From Paracoccaceae bacterium (lineage in GTDB: Bacteria; Pseudomonadota; Alphaproteobacteria; Rhodobacterales; Rhodobacteraceae), in NCBI GenBank assembly GCA_014872815.1, contig WKFK01000015.1, positions 372,001-436,000 of the forward strand: a stretch of 64,000 nucleotides of DNA, written 5' to 3'. The notes beneath the pieces are model-generated. The model had not been told where the DNA came from, ran no database searches, and saw only the letters and a program-made list of their open reading frames with translations. Every line of letters starts with the position of its first letter. Within the stretch, counting starts at the first letter, position 1. Both the position numbers and the translations under genes were made by a program. Shown piece after piece: positions 9,084-17,054 of the stretch.

Positions 9084-9630
9084 GTTGAAAAAATCAGAAG
9101 CCAAAATCATTGAGGCGGGGTTCTCCGTCTTCTCCGCAAATCCCACAGCCACATTGGCGGATGTCGCCAAAGAAGCGGGTGTGGGGCGTGCGACATTGCA
9201 CCGGCATTACGCCGGGCGCGAGGACCTGATGGCCGCACTGGCGATGGTGGCGATGCGGGAACTGGATGAGGCCATTGAGGCAGCCACCAAGAATGCGCCC
9301 AGTTACACGGAGGCGTTGCGTCTGAGCCTGGAGGCGATCATTCCGCTGGCCGATCGGCAGATGTTCCTGGCCAATGAGCCGCTGGATCATGTACCAGAGG
9401 TGCTGGAGGCCTACACCCAGCAACTGGAGGAAACCGCCGAGGCCGTTGACGCGGCTAAGGAAGAAGGTGGGTTTGACGCCAGTGTACCTACCGCCTGGAT
9501 CGTGCAGGCGATTGAAACGCTGACCTATGCCGCCTGGACCGTCGTGCGGGATGGCGATGCGACGCCTGAAGAGGCGGCAGCGCTGGCGTGGCGCACGTTG
9601 CAGTCGGGTTTGACGGGAGGCGCAAAATGA
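9082..9630 (+). CDS. TetR-family transcriptional regulator
   Basis: A 182-residue TetR protein. The N-terminal helix-turn-helix reads ATLADVAKEAGVGRATLHRHYAGREDLMAAL; the ligand domain is the usual divergent helical C-terminus. ATG 9082 was chosen: the earlier ATG 9064 lies inside the operator palindrome and adds only MRHLCL. With a start this close to the promoter the mRNA may be leaderless. The stop overlaps the sterol-desaturase-family start (ATGA), so that enzyme is the likely target along with the regulator itself. Confidence 0.87.
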   Translation: MLKKSEAKIIEAGFSVFSANPTATLADVAKEAGVGRATLHRHYAGREDLMAALAMVAMRELDEAIEAATKNAPSYTEALRLSLEAIIPLADRQMFLANEPLDHVPEVLEAYTQQLEETAEAVDAAKEEGGFDASVPTAWIVQAIETLTYAAWTVVRDGDATPEEAAALAWRTLQSGLTGGAK

Positions 9631-10469
9631 TACCGGAGCAGTTTATCGGATTGGCCGAACAAGTGGACGAGGTGTTCTTCCTGATCGGGTTGGCGATTTT
9701 GGTGATCGAGATTGCCGAAGCCTGGTTCAAAGGCTCTTTGAAGGGCAAAACTTGGCTTGAGATGCTGGCGAGTGCGTCGACGCAGGTGCCCTATTTGTTG
9801 CTGGAAGCAACAATGATGACGGCGCTTTACTTCGGGCTCTATGTCTTTAGCGAAACCGCGGTGAGCTGGCATGTGCCAACCACATTGCCGTGGATTGTGC
9901 TGGCAGTGGTGATAGCGGATCTGACCTACTATTGGGAGCACCGGATTGCCCATCGGGTACGGCTCTTGTGGACGCAACACGCGGTGCATCACTCCAGTCG
10001 GGACTATAACATTGTGACGGCGGTGCGCTTTGGTCCGCTGGAAAGCCTGTGGTCCTTCATTGCGCATATTCCCATGATCTTGGTTGGATTTAGCCCGGAT
10101 GTGGTGTTGGGATCGGTGATCCTTGTGCAGGCTTATCAGACTTGGCTGCATACCGAGTTGATTGGCAAGCTGGGGCCGCTGGAGTGGGTGTTGAACACGC
10201 CAAGCCACCACCGGGTGCACCATGGCTGTGACAACAAGTATCTGGACAAGAACTATGGTGGCATCCTGATCATCTGGGACCGGATGTTTGGCAGCTTTCA
10301 AGTGGAGGAAGAGCGCCCGCGCTACGGGCTGACCACAGATTTTGACAGTCAGAATCCGGTCAAAGTCTGGTTTTCTGAACTGCCTGGACTGTGGCGCGAC
10401 ATCAAGCGTGCCAAGACCGGCCGGGAGCTGTGGGGGCGGCTGTTTGGACCGCCGGGTTGGAAACCATAA
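9627..10469 (+). CDS. Sterol desaturase / fatty acid hydroxylase superfamily protein
   Basis: A 280-residue membrane di-iron protein. Several hydrophobic segments precede the histidine clusters HRIAH, HAVHHSS and HHRVHH, which in this superfamily hold the di-iron centre for hydroxylation or desaturation of a lipid. The substrate is unknown; bacterial members act on fatty acids, hopanoids, ornithine lipids or carotenoids. GGGAGG lies 7 nt before the ATG. It is co-transcribed with the TetR gene through an ATGA overlap. Confidence 0.85.
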   Translation: MIPEQFIGLAEQVDEVFFLIGLAILVIEIAEAWFKGSLKGKTWLEMLASASTQVPYLLLEATMMTALYFGLYVFSETAVSWHVPTTLPWIVLAVVIADLTYYWEHRIAHRVRLLWTQHAVHHSSRDYNIVTAVRFGPLESLWSFIAHIPMILVGFSPDVVLGSVILVQAYQTWLHTELIGKLGPLEWVLNTPSHHRVHHGCDNKYLDKNYGGILIIWDRMFGSFQVEEERPRYGLTTDFDSQNPVKVWFSELPGLWRDIKRAKTGRELWGRLFGPPGWKP

Positions 10470-10564
10470 GGTCACTGAAATGTGGGGGCGGGTTGCGAAG
10501 ACCTGCCCCCGTCACCTATGTAGCGCGCAACCGATGTTGAAACGCGCAATTTTGAGATCAATCC

Positions 10565-11344
10565 ATGAGCCTACGCGACAAAATCGGGGCGTTTATTGAC
10601 CGCCCTGCCTTTCGCAACGCCATCCTCGGCGTGATCCTGTTCAATGCCGTCATCCTGGGCATGGAAACCTCCAAACCGTTGATGGCGGCGATTGGGCCGG
10701 TGTTGATCTCGCTGGATGCGCTGTGTCTCGCGATCTTTGTGGGGGAAATTCTCGCCAAGCTTTATGTGCAGCGTGGCAACTTCTTCCGCGACGGCTGGAA
10801 CCTGTTTGACTTCATAATTGTAGGCGTGGCTTTGGTGCCGGCCGCCCAAGGTCTGTCGGTACTGCGGGCGTTGCGGATCCTGCGCCTGTTGCGGGTGGTG
10901 TCGGTGGCGCCGTCGTTGCGCCGGGTGATCGAAGGGTTGCTGAACGCCTTGCCTGGCATGGGCTCCGTCTTCCTGCTGATGGCGCTGATTTTCTACATTG
11001 GCGCGGTGATGGCGACCAAATTGTTTGGCGCGGCCTTCCCGGCTTGGTTCGGCACGCTTGGAAAATCTGGCTACTCACTGTTCCAGATCATGACGCTGGA
11101 AAGCTGGTCTATGGGCATCGTGCGTCCAGTGATGGAAGTCTATCCCTACGCTTGGATGTTCTTTGTGCCGTTCATTCTGTTGACCACTTTCGTGGTGCTC
11201 AACCTCGTGGTTGGTCTGGTGGTGAACTCCATGCAGGACGCACATCATGTTGAGGCGGAGGCAGAGACTGGCAACTACCGGGATGAAGTTCTGGCGCGAT
11301 TGTCTGATATTGAAAAGATGCTGAAGGAACGCGATGGGCGCTAA
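10565..11344 (+). CDS. Voltage-gated sodium channel, BacNav (NaChBac) type
   Basis: A 259-residue single-domain, six-helix channel subunit that forms tetramers in the inner membrane. The S4 voltage sensor reads VLRALRILRLLRVV with arginines every third residue. The selectivity filter TLESWSM at residues 177-183 is that of the bacterial sodium channels. A hydrophobic S6 (FVVLNLVVGLVVNS) is followed by an acidic neck and a short coiled-coil tail (EVLARLSDIEKMLKER), as in NavAb-like proteins. It is a lone gene with a terminator directly behind it. Confidence 0.93.
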   Translation: MSLRDKIGAFIDRPAFRNAILGVILFNAVILGMETSKPLMAAIGPVLISLDALCLAIFVGEILAKLYVQRGNFFRDGWNLFDFIIVGVALVPAAQGLSVLRALRILRLLRVVSVAPSLRRVIEGLLNALPGMGSVFLLMALIFYIGAVMATKLFGAAFPAWFGTLGKSGYSLFQIMTLESWSMGIVRPVMEVYPYAWMFFVPFILLTTFVVLNLVVGLVVNSMQDAHHVEAEAETGNYRDEVLARLSDIEKMLKERDGR

Positions 11345-11365
11345 AAGTCCGATGCTCGGCAGCAG

Positions 11366-11409
11366 AAAAAGCCCCGCCTGAATGTATCAGGCGGGGCTTA
11401 TTATTTTAG
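11366..11409. terminator. Bidirectional terminator between the channel and NDUFA9-like genes
   Basis: A perfect 12-bp stem (11370-11381 with 11387-11398) carries a 5-nt loop. TATTATTTT follows on the plus strand and TTTTT on the minus strand. It serves both convergent genes. Confidence 0.92.
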
Positions 11410-12386
11410 ATTTTCAGATTGCGCGCCGAATCTTTGATGGCGTCGTATTGCCCGGACGGGCGGAAACGCCACAGGTAGTCGGGCATGATAGCCTCCGGGG
11501 CCAGCGGCTTGATACCAAGCGCATCAAAACCTTGCGCCTCGTCGCCGACCACATTGTCTATCCTTAGCAGTTTCAGTTGGTCTTTGGTGATCACGGAGTT
11601 GTGGAACAGCCCAAAGGTCAGGGTCTGCAGTAGGCCAAAACCGAACGCCATCAGGTTGCCAACAAAGAACGGCAGGTTGGCGATAAGCTTCCGGCGGTGG
11701 ATCACGTCGAGCATTTCAGAGACCCAGCCACGCAGGCTGTCGATTTCGGGGCCGCCCAGTTCGTAGGTGCCAGCGGCTTCGCCCTTGATGCCCATCACTG
11801 CGGCTTGCGCCACGTCATCGACATAGACCGGCTGGAACTTGGTTTCACCGCCCACCAGAGGCAGCACCGGCCCAAGGCGCGACATGGAGGCAAAGCGGTT
11901 AAAGAACTCGTCATCCTGTCCAAAGATAACAGACGGGCGCAGGATCATGGCGTTTGGCATATGTTGCAGCACGCCCTCTTCGCCCAGGGCTTTGGATTGG
12001 GCATATTGGCTTTTGCTGTCTTTGTCGGCGCCGATGGCAGAAATATGCACCATGGTCGCGACACCCTCTGCGGCAGCGATGCGGGCGATGCGTTCCGCCC
12101 CTTCGTGCTGCACAGCGTCAAAGGTGTTCTTGCCCCGATCCGACAGAATGCCAACACAGTTCACCACCGCGTCAGAGCCCTGCATGACCGCTTGCACAGA
12201 GGCGTCATCGCGGATGTTGCAGAAGACAGGTTCTACCTGACCTACAGAGCCATAGGGTTTCACGAACATTGCTTCGTTGGGGCGGCGTACCGCGACCCGC
12301 ACCAGCCAGCCTTCTTTTGCCATGCGGCGAGCGATGTGACGCCCGACAAAGCCGGAACCGCCGAAGATGGTGACAAGTTTGGACAT
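11406..12386 (-). CDS. Complex I NDUFA9-subunit-family protein (atypical SDR)
   Basis: A 326-residue atypical short-chain dehydrogenase fold. The N-terminal dinucleotide-binding motif is TIFGGSGFVGRHIARRMA, followed by VNCVGIL and HISAIGAD. The long C-terminal part (FGLLQTLTFGLF, hydrophobic) is characteristic of the NDUFA9-like group, accessory subunits of respiratory complex I in alphaproteobacteria and mitochondria. Catalytic activity is not expected. GGAGG precedes the ATG by 7 nt. The nuo operon itself is not in the window. Confidence 0.85.
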   Translation of the reverse strand: MSKLVTIFGGSGFVGRHIARRMAKEGWLVRVAVRRPNEAMFVKPYGSVGQVEPVFCNIRDDASVQAVMQGSDAVVNCVGILSDRGKNTFDAVQHEGAERIARIAAAEGVATMVHISAIGADKDSKSQYAQSKALGEEGVLQHMPNAMILRPSVIFGQDDEFFNRFASMSRLGPVLPLVGGETKFQPVYVDDVAQAAVMGIKGEAAGTYELGGPEIDSLRGWVSEMLDVIHRRKLIANLPFFVGNLMAFGFGLLQTLTFGLFHNSVITKDQLKLLRIDNVVGDEAQGFDALGIKPLAPEAIMPDYLWRFRPSGQYDAIKDSARNLKI

Positions 12387-12561
12387 GGGTTGCCTCCGAG
12401 GTAGACCATTTAGGGATGGGATAGCGCCGACAGCGTTTCAGAACAAGTTCCAAAGCTCTGGCCGCGACAAGAAACCCCTGTGTTTTTTGCCAAATTTATA
12501 GGAGTCGGCGAAGGGGTGTTTTCATGCTCCGGAGAAAAACCAAAAAAGTCTGAGAATCGCG

Positions 12562-12589
12562 TTGACACCCCCCTCAGCTAGGCTTAAAC
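12562..12589 (+). promoter_or_regulatory. Promoter candidate for tRNA-Leu
   Basis: A consensus TTGACA at 12562-12567 is followed after 16 bp by TTAAAC (12584-12589), a moderate -10 match. The predicted transcript would begin about 10 nt before the tRNA 5' end. Confidence 0.55.
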
Positions 12590-12608
12590 GCCTGTCTCAC
12601 CAACCCGT

Positions 12609-12695
12609 GCCCAGATGGCGGAATTGGTAGACGCGCTAGCTTCAGGTGCTAGTGTCCGTATGGACGTGGAGGTTCGAGTCCTCTTCTGGGCACCA
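12609..12695 (+). tRNA. tRNA-Leu (anticodon CAG)
   Basis: An 87-nt class II tRNA including an encoded CCA. The acceptor stem pairs GCCCAGA (12609-12615) with TCTGGGC (12685-12691), then ACCA. The anticodon loop TTCAGGT lies between CTAGC and GCTAG, giving anticodon CAG for CUG codons. A long variable arm (GTCCGTATGGAC region) and the T-loop GGTTCGAGTCC are present. Confidence 0.96.
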
Positions 12696-12740
12696 ATGGT
12701 TCTCCCCAAAAATAGATGATTTGGCGCCTCTAAATAGCGC

Positions 12741-12768
12741 TTGTGTTCCGTTGGAAAAGCTCTATATA
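12741..12768 (+). promoter_or_regulatory. Promoter candidate for rpsT
   Basis: TTGTGT (12741-12746) and TATATA (12763-12768) are spaced 16 bp apart. The transcript would carry a leader of about 110 nt before rpsT, where S20 autoregulation could act; no specific motif is recognised. Confidence 0.4.
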
Positions 12769-12884
12769 GCGCCGTCATACATGCGCGTGCAGCCCGCTCA
12801 GGCTTGATCTGATTCTCTGAACATAGAGAGCCCGTTCGGGACGTAGCACGCATTTAACCGTACCGAACCAAAAGGTCTCAGATC

Positions 12885-13148
12885 ATGGCAAATTCGCCCC
12901 AGGCAAAGAAACGCGCCCGTCAGAACGAGCGTCGTCTTGAAGTCAACAAAGCCCGTCGTTCCCGCATCCGTACCTTCATCCGCAAAGTGGAAGAAGCCAT
13001 CGAATCCGGCGATAAAGACGCAGCGTCCGCAGCGCTGAAAGCAGCTCAGCCAGAGTTGATGCGCGGCGTGTCCAAAGGTGTTTACCACAAAAACACTGCA
13101 GCGCGGAAAATGTCCCGCCTGACAGCGCGTGTGAAAGCGCTGGCGTAA
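12885..13148 (+). CDS. rpsT: 30S ribosomal protein S20
   Basis: An 87-residue basic helical protein that binds 16S rRNA during 30S assembly. The N-terminus [17 protein letters not shown] is the S20 signature and the length is standard. A strong terminator follows 23 nt after the stop. In many alphaproteobacteria rpsT adjoins dnaA; here it lies between tRNA-Leu and a convergent uppP. Confidence 0.97.
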   Translation: MANSPQAKKRARQNERRLEVNKARRSRIRTFIRKVEEAIESGDKDAASAALKAAQPELMRGVSKGVYHKNTAARKMSRLTARVKALA

Positions 13149-13170
13149 GCCGCACTTCACAACGAATTAT

Positions 13171-13202
13171 AAAAAGCGCCGCTGTTTCAGCGGCGCTTTT
13201 TT
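13171..13202. terminator. Strong terminator between rpsT and uppP
   Basis: A 14-bp stem built from AAAAAGCGCCGCTG and its complement has a TTT loop (13171-13184 with 13188-13201). T-runs flank it on both strands, so it serves the two convergent genes. Confidence 0.95.
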
Positions 13203-13206
13203 GCGT

Positions 13207-14010
13207 CTAGCTGTAGGCGACGAAGAGTAGGGCTGCGCCGAGAAGGATTCGGTAGATCACATAGGGTGTGAAGCTGACGGAGCGCAGAAGACGCATCATC
13301 AGTGTCAGCGCCAAGAGCGCGGCAAAAAAGGAAAAGACAGCGGCTATGGCGGCGTCTTTTGCTAGGGCGATGTCGGCCTCTTTTATGACATCCACGGATA
13401 GAAGGGCGCCGCTTGCGATAATTGTTGGGATGGACATCAGCATAGCAAGCTTGGCGGCGTGTTCGCGGGCGTAACCAAGATGGCGCGCGCCTGTGATCGT
13501 AATGCCGGAACGTGATGTTCCAGGAATCAAGGCAAGGGTTTGCCAGAGGCCCATCTTGATCGCGTCTTTCAGAGACCAATCTTCTTCTGTTTTGGCCTGA
13601 GGTCCCCGTTGGTCTGACCACCACAAAACTATGCCGAAAAGGATCATGGCCCAGCCGATGACTGCGATGGAGCGCAGGGCGTCGCTCAGTCCGGTGATTT
13701 TGAGGGTGAGCCCGGCAATTGCGACTGGGATGGTGCTGATGGACAGTAGGAACGCGAGGCGGGCGCCGGGGGTGTCGATTCTGCCGGTCAGCATGCGAGG
13801 CACGCCGTATAGGGCTGTTTTGGCGTCACGCCAGAAGAAAAGGATCACGGCGCCGAGGGTGCCGACGTGCGCCGCGACATCAATGGCGAGTCCCTGGTCG
13901 GGTAGTGGCGTCACTTGAGATAGGAGAATCAGGTGCCCCGAGGAGCTAACCGGTAGGAATTCGGTGAGGCCCTGGATGATCGCAACCAGAAAAATGTGAA
14001 AAAGTGCCAT
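13207..14010 (-). CDS. uppP: Undecaprenyl-diphosphate phosphatase
   Basis: A 267-residue polytopic inner-membrane enzyme that recycles the C55 lipid carrier of cell-wall synthesis and confers basal bacitracin resistance. Both active-site motifs are intact: GLTEFLPVSSSGH near residue 14 and PGTSRSG near residue 165. Length fits BacA/UppP. It is divergent from gltD across about 220 bp. Confidence 0.95.
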   Translation of the reverse strand: MALFHIFLVAIIQGLTEFLPVSSSGHLILLSQVTPLPDQGLAIDVAAHVGTLGAVILFFWRDAKTALYGVPRMLTGRIDTPGARLAFLLSISTIPVAIAGLTLKITGLSDALRSIAVIGWAMILFGIVLWWSDQRGPQAKTEEDWSLKDAIKMGLWQTLALIPGTSRSGITITGARHLGYAREHAAKLAMLMSIPTIIASGALLSVDVIKEADIALAKDAAIAAVFSFFAALLALTLMMRLLRSVSFTPYVIYRILLGAALLFVAYS

Positions 14011-14080
14011 TTTTGGCGGGATCCTTCGTTGAGCGACTCAGGTATAAATGGTCAATGTTTCAAGGGAAATACAGAATATG

Positions 14081-14165
14081 GGTCCGAATCGGACCAATAT
14101 TTTGTCGAATTTTTGCGTTTCCGTTGCGATATTTGCCAAAAAACTGAAATATAAGTCAGTATAAT
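14081..14165. promoter_or_regulatory. uppP-gltD intergenic region: 15-bp palindrome and AT-rich promoter zone
   Basis: GGTCCGA-A-TCGGACC at 14081-14095 is a perfect odd palindrome, 71 bp from the uppP start and 137 bp from the gltD start. Downstream, TATAAT at 14160-14165 is the best -10 candidate for gltD, though no well-spaced -35 is seen. The palindrome could bind a dimeric regulator of either gene. Confidence 0.4.
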
Positions 14166-14231
14166 TGACTTTTATGTGCGGTGATTATTTTCTAAACACT
14201 GCGAACTGGAATTAATCAGGAGGCAGCTGAC

Positions 14232-15668
14232 GTGGCTAAGCAACCTATGCTGAAATTTGTGACTGTGGATCGCGACATGCCGGAAAAGCGTGGCGCCACT
14301 GTACGCAAGGAAGATTTCAACGAAATCTACGCTGAGTTCGCTAAGGCGAAAGCTGAGGAGCAGGCGAGTCGTTGTTCCCAGTGTGGCGTTCCTTATTGTC
14401 AAAGCCACTGCCCGCTGCACAACAACATCCCGGATTGGCTGCGCCTGACCGCGACCGGCCGTTTGGAAGAAGCCTATGCTGTGAGCCAAGCGACCAACAC
14501 CTTCCCGGAAATCTGTGGCCGTATCTGCCCGCAGGACCGTCTGTGTGAAGGCAACTGTGTGATTGAACAGTCTGGCCATGGCACCGTGACCATTGGGTCT
14601 GTTGAGAAATACATCACTGACACCGCTTGGGAGCAGGGCTGGGTTGAGGCGATTTCTCCGGTTCAGGAGCGTTCCGAGAGCGTTGGCATTATTGGTGCAG
14701 GTCCGGGTGGTCTGGCCGCGGCGGACCGTCTGCGCCGTGCGGGTCTTCAGGTAACCATCTATGACCGTTATGACCGCGCCGGTGGTTTGCTCACCTACGG
14801 CATCCCAGGATTTAAGCTGGAAAAAGATGTGGTTATGCGCCGCAACAAGCTGCTGGAAGATGGTGGCGTGACTTTCAAGCTGAACTGCAATGTGGGTGAG
14901 GACATCTCGTTCCAGGAGATCCGTGAGGCGCATGATGCAGTGATCATCGCGACCGGTGTATACAAGAGCCGTGACCTTGGTGGGCCGGGTGCCGGTGCTA
15001 ATGGGATTGTTAAGGCGATTGATTACCTGACCGCCTCTAACCGTGAGAACTTTGGCGACACCGTGCCTGAGATCGAGAGCGGCGAGCTTTACGCAAAAGG
15101 CAAAAAGGTTGTTGTGATTGGTGGTGGTGATACGGCGATGGATTGTGTGCGTACCGCGATCCGTCAGGGCGCGGAGAGCGTGAAGTGTCTCTATCGTCGC
15201 GACCGTGCCAACATGCCCGGGTCCCAGCGTGAAACACAGAATGCCGAAGAGGAAGGTGTTGAGTTTGTGTGGCTTTCCGCCCCGAAAGGCTTCACCGGTG
15301 GCGAAAACGTCGAAGGCGTGATGGTGCAAAAGATGCGTCTGGGTCAGCCGGATGCGTCGGGTCGTCAGAGTCCCGAAGTGATCGAAGGCGCGGACTATGT
15401 TGAGGATGCAGACCTTGTGATCAAAGCGCTGGGCTTTGAGCCGGAAGATCTGCCAACCCTGTGGGATCAGCCAGAGCTGGAAGTGACCCGTTGGGGCACT
15501 GTGAAAGCGCAGTTCACCACCGGCGCAACCGACCTTGAGGGTGTTTACGCCGTGGGCGACATCGTACGCGGTGCCAGCCTTGTGGTCTGGGCGATCAAAG
15601 ACGGCCGCGACTGTGCGGATGCGATCCTTGAGAAGCTGGGTGCAACCCCGGCAATAGCAGCGGAATAA
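14232..15668 (+). CDS. gltD: Glutamate synthase (NADPH) small subunit
   Basis: A 478-residue flavoprotein that passes NADPH electrons through FAD and Fe-S clusters to GltB for glutamate synthesis. The N-terminal cysteine clusters CSQCGVPYCQSHCP and CGRICPQDRLCEGNC ligate 4Fe-4S centres. The FAD motif GIIGAGPGGLAAADRL and the NADPH motif VVVIGGGDTAMDC follow. Translation starts at GTG 14232, with AGGAGG 8 nt upstream. Unlike the usual adjacent pair, two further genes separate it from gltB. Confidence 0.96.
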   Translation: MAKQPMLKFVTVDRDMPEKRGATVRKEDFNEIYAEFAKAKAEEQASRCSQCGVPYCQSHCPLHNNIPDWLRLTATGRLEEAYAVSQATNTFPEICGRICPQDRLCEGNCVIEQSGHGTVTIGSVEKYITDTAWEQGWVEAISPVQERSESVGIIGAGPGGLAAADRLRRAGLQVTIYDRYDRAGGLLTYGIPGFKLEKDVVMRRNKLLEDGGVTFKLNCNVGEDISFQEIREAHDAVIIATGVYKSRDLGGPGAGANGIVKAIDYLTASNRENFGDTVPEIESGELYAKGKKVVVIGGGDTAMDCVRTAIRQGAESVKCLYRRDRANMPGSQRETQNAEEEGVEFVWLSAPKGFTGGENVEGVMVQKMRLGQPDASGRQSPEVIEGADYVEDADLVIKALGFEPEDLPTLWDQPELEVTRWGTVKAQFTTGATDLEGVYAVGDIVRGASLVVWAIKDGRDCADAILEKLGATPAIAAE

Positions 15669-15789
15669 GTGTTAATCTGCGCAGGGCCGACCCCCAAACG
15701 GGACGTCGGTATTGCGTCGGTATCACGACTGTTTTGCGGCGGTGCGCAAATCAGCACCGAAGTGTTAAAATGGCAAGGGCATTGACCTA

Positions 15790-16248
15790 ATGGCGACAGC
15801 AAAACCCACATCGACCAAGACCGGCGCATGCCTGTGTGGCGCGGTGCGGTTTGAGTCGTCTGAGGTGCCAGCCGAGGCAGGCATCTGTCATTGCGACCAA
15901 TGTCGCCGCTGGACTGGCATTGCGTTGATGGGGGTCACAGTACCAACCGACTCGATCACATGGCACGGAGGCGAGAGCATCGCGCGCATCCAGAGTTCCG
16001 AGTGGGCCGAGCGCGCGTGGTGCAGCAAATGCGGTACCAACCTGTATTACCGCGTGACCGCAGACAACGAATGGGCAGGCGGTACGGAAATCCCTGTGGG
16101 TCTGTTTGATGATCCAAATGGGTTTGTGCTGAAGAACGAGATCTTCATCGACCAAAAGCCGGATACCTTTGGCTTCACTGGAAGTGGGCGCAAGGAAATG
16201 ACACGAGCCCAGTGCATCGCTTTGTTTAGCGATCTTGGGACGACCTGA
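15790..16248 (+). CDS. GFA (glutathione-dependent formaldehyde-activating-like) family protein
   Basis: A 152-residue zinc-binding protein of the GFA/CENP-V family. The cysteine pattern is complete: GACLCGAVRF, CHCDQCRRW and WCSKCGTNLYYR. Some members were linked to S-hydroxymethylglutathione formation, but most have no known substrate. It lies between gltD and an alpha/beta-hydrolase-like gene, apparently within the glt transcription unit. Upstream there is a tandem 9-bp repeat CGTCGGTAT (15704 and 15715). Confidence 0.88.
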   Translation: MATAKPTSTKTGACLCGAVRFESSEVPAEAGICHCDQCRRWTGIALMGVTVPTDSITWHGGESIARIQSSEWAERAWCSKCGTNLYYRVTADNEWAGGTEIPVGLFDDPNGFVLKNEIFIDQKPDTFGFTGSGRKEMTRAQCIALFSDLGTT

Positions 16249-16262
16249 AGGACGGCCGCCTG

Positions 16263-17054
16263 ATGGATCAACGTGTCGAAATTCAAACGCTGATTGCGAC
16301 CGAAGACCATGAGTTGGCTTACATGCGTGGCACCGGGAACCGGTTGGTGGTGTCGCTTGGCGGAGTGGGCACAAAGCCTGAGGAAATGCCGCCGTTTGAA
16401 TTTGTGGGGACCGCGTCGCAGGGCGGCACGAACCACGTAATCCTGGTCACAGAGCGGGCCAGAACATGGATGAACAGCCCGGATTTGCCCGAGGCGATTG
16501 TGAAGGAGATCGAGACGGTGGTGGCACGCGAAGCCATTGATGAGGTGGTTGCTCTGGGCAACAGCATGGGCGGCTTTATGGCGCTTGTGTTGCCGACACT
16601 GACCCGTGTCGACACCGTTGTGGCGCTGTCTCCGCAATTCTCCATGCATCCGAACGTGGTGCCCGAAGAAACCCGTTGGCAGAAATGGCGCCGCCGTTTC
16701 CCAACCTATCGGTTTCGTCAGGTGCCCGCGCCACAAGATGGCACGCGCTACCTCGTGCTGCACGGTGACACGCCGGAAGAACGTATTCACTGGGCTCGCT
16801 TTCCGCTGGCCCCGCAAACCTTCAACCATTTCATCCTGCGTGGGCAATCCCACGATTTGGTGGGGAAGTTGAAGAAAATCGACATCATGGGGCCGCTGTT
16901 GCAGCGGGCCATGGACGCCAAAACGCGCCAAGTGCGCAGACTATTGGAAGGCCATTTCACCGTATTGCGCAGGGAAGACCTGCCGAAGGCGGAGCAAACG
17001 GCCCCAATCTACCCCGCAACTCTGGGACAGGAGACAGCCGATGACAAAGTATGA
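16263..17054 (+). CDS. Alpha/beta-hydrolase-like protein of unknown function
   Basis: 263 residues. GNSMGGFMALVL in the middle is a nucleophile elbow (G-x-S-x-G) of an alpha/beta hydrolase. A later LHGDTPEERIHW and QSHDLV could supply the Asp and His of a triad. No closer family is recognised. It starts 14 nt after the GFA gene and its end overlaps gltB by 14 bp, so it is probably translated from the glt mRNA. Its function in the operon is unknown. Confidence 0.7.
   Translation: MDQRVEIQTLIATEDHELAYMRGTGNRLVVSLGGVGTKPEEMPPFEFVGTASQGGTNHVILVTERARTWMNSPDLPEAIVKEIETVVAREAIDEVVALGNSMGGFMALVLPTLTRVDTVVALSPQFSMHPNVVPEETRWQKWRRRFPTYRFRQVPAPQDGTRYLVLHGDTPEERIHWARFPLAPQTFNHFILRGQSHDLVGKLKKIDIMGPLLQRAMDAKTRQVRRLLEGHFTVLRREDLPKAEQTAPIYPATLGQETADDKV

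Noticed and set aside
12700..12884. Replication origin next to rpsT
   Set aside because: No DnaA box of the TTATCCACA type and no dnaA gene are seen.
14172..15329. Antisense open frame of about 385 codons over gltD
   Set aside because: Shadow of gltD codon bias, without recognisable domains.
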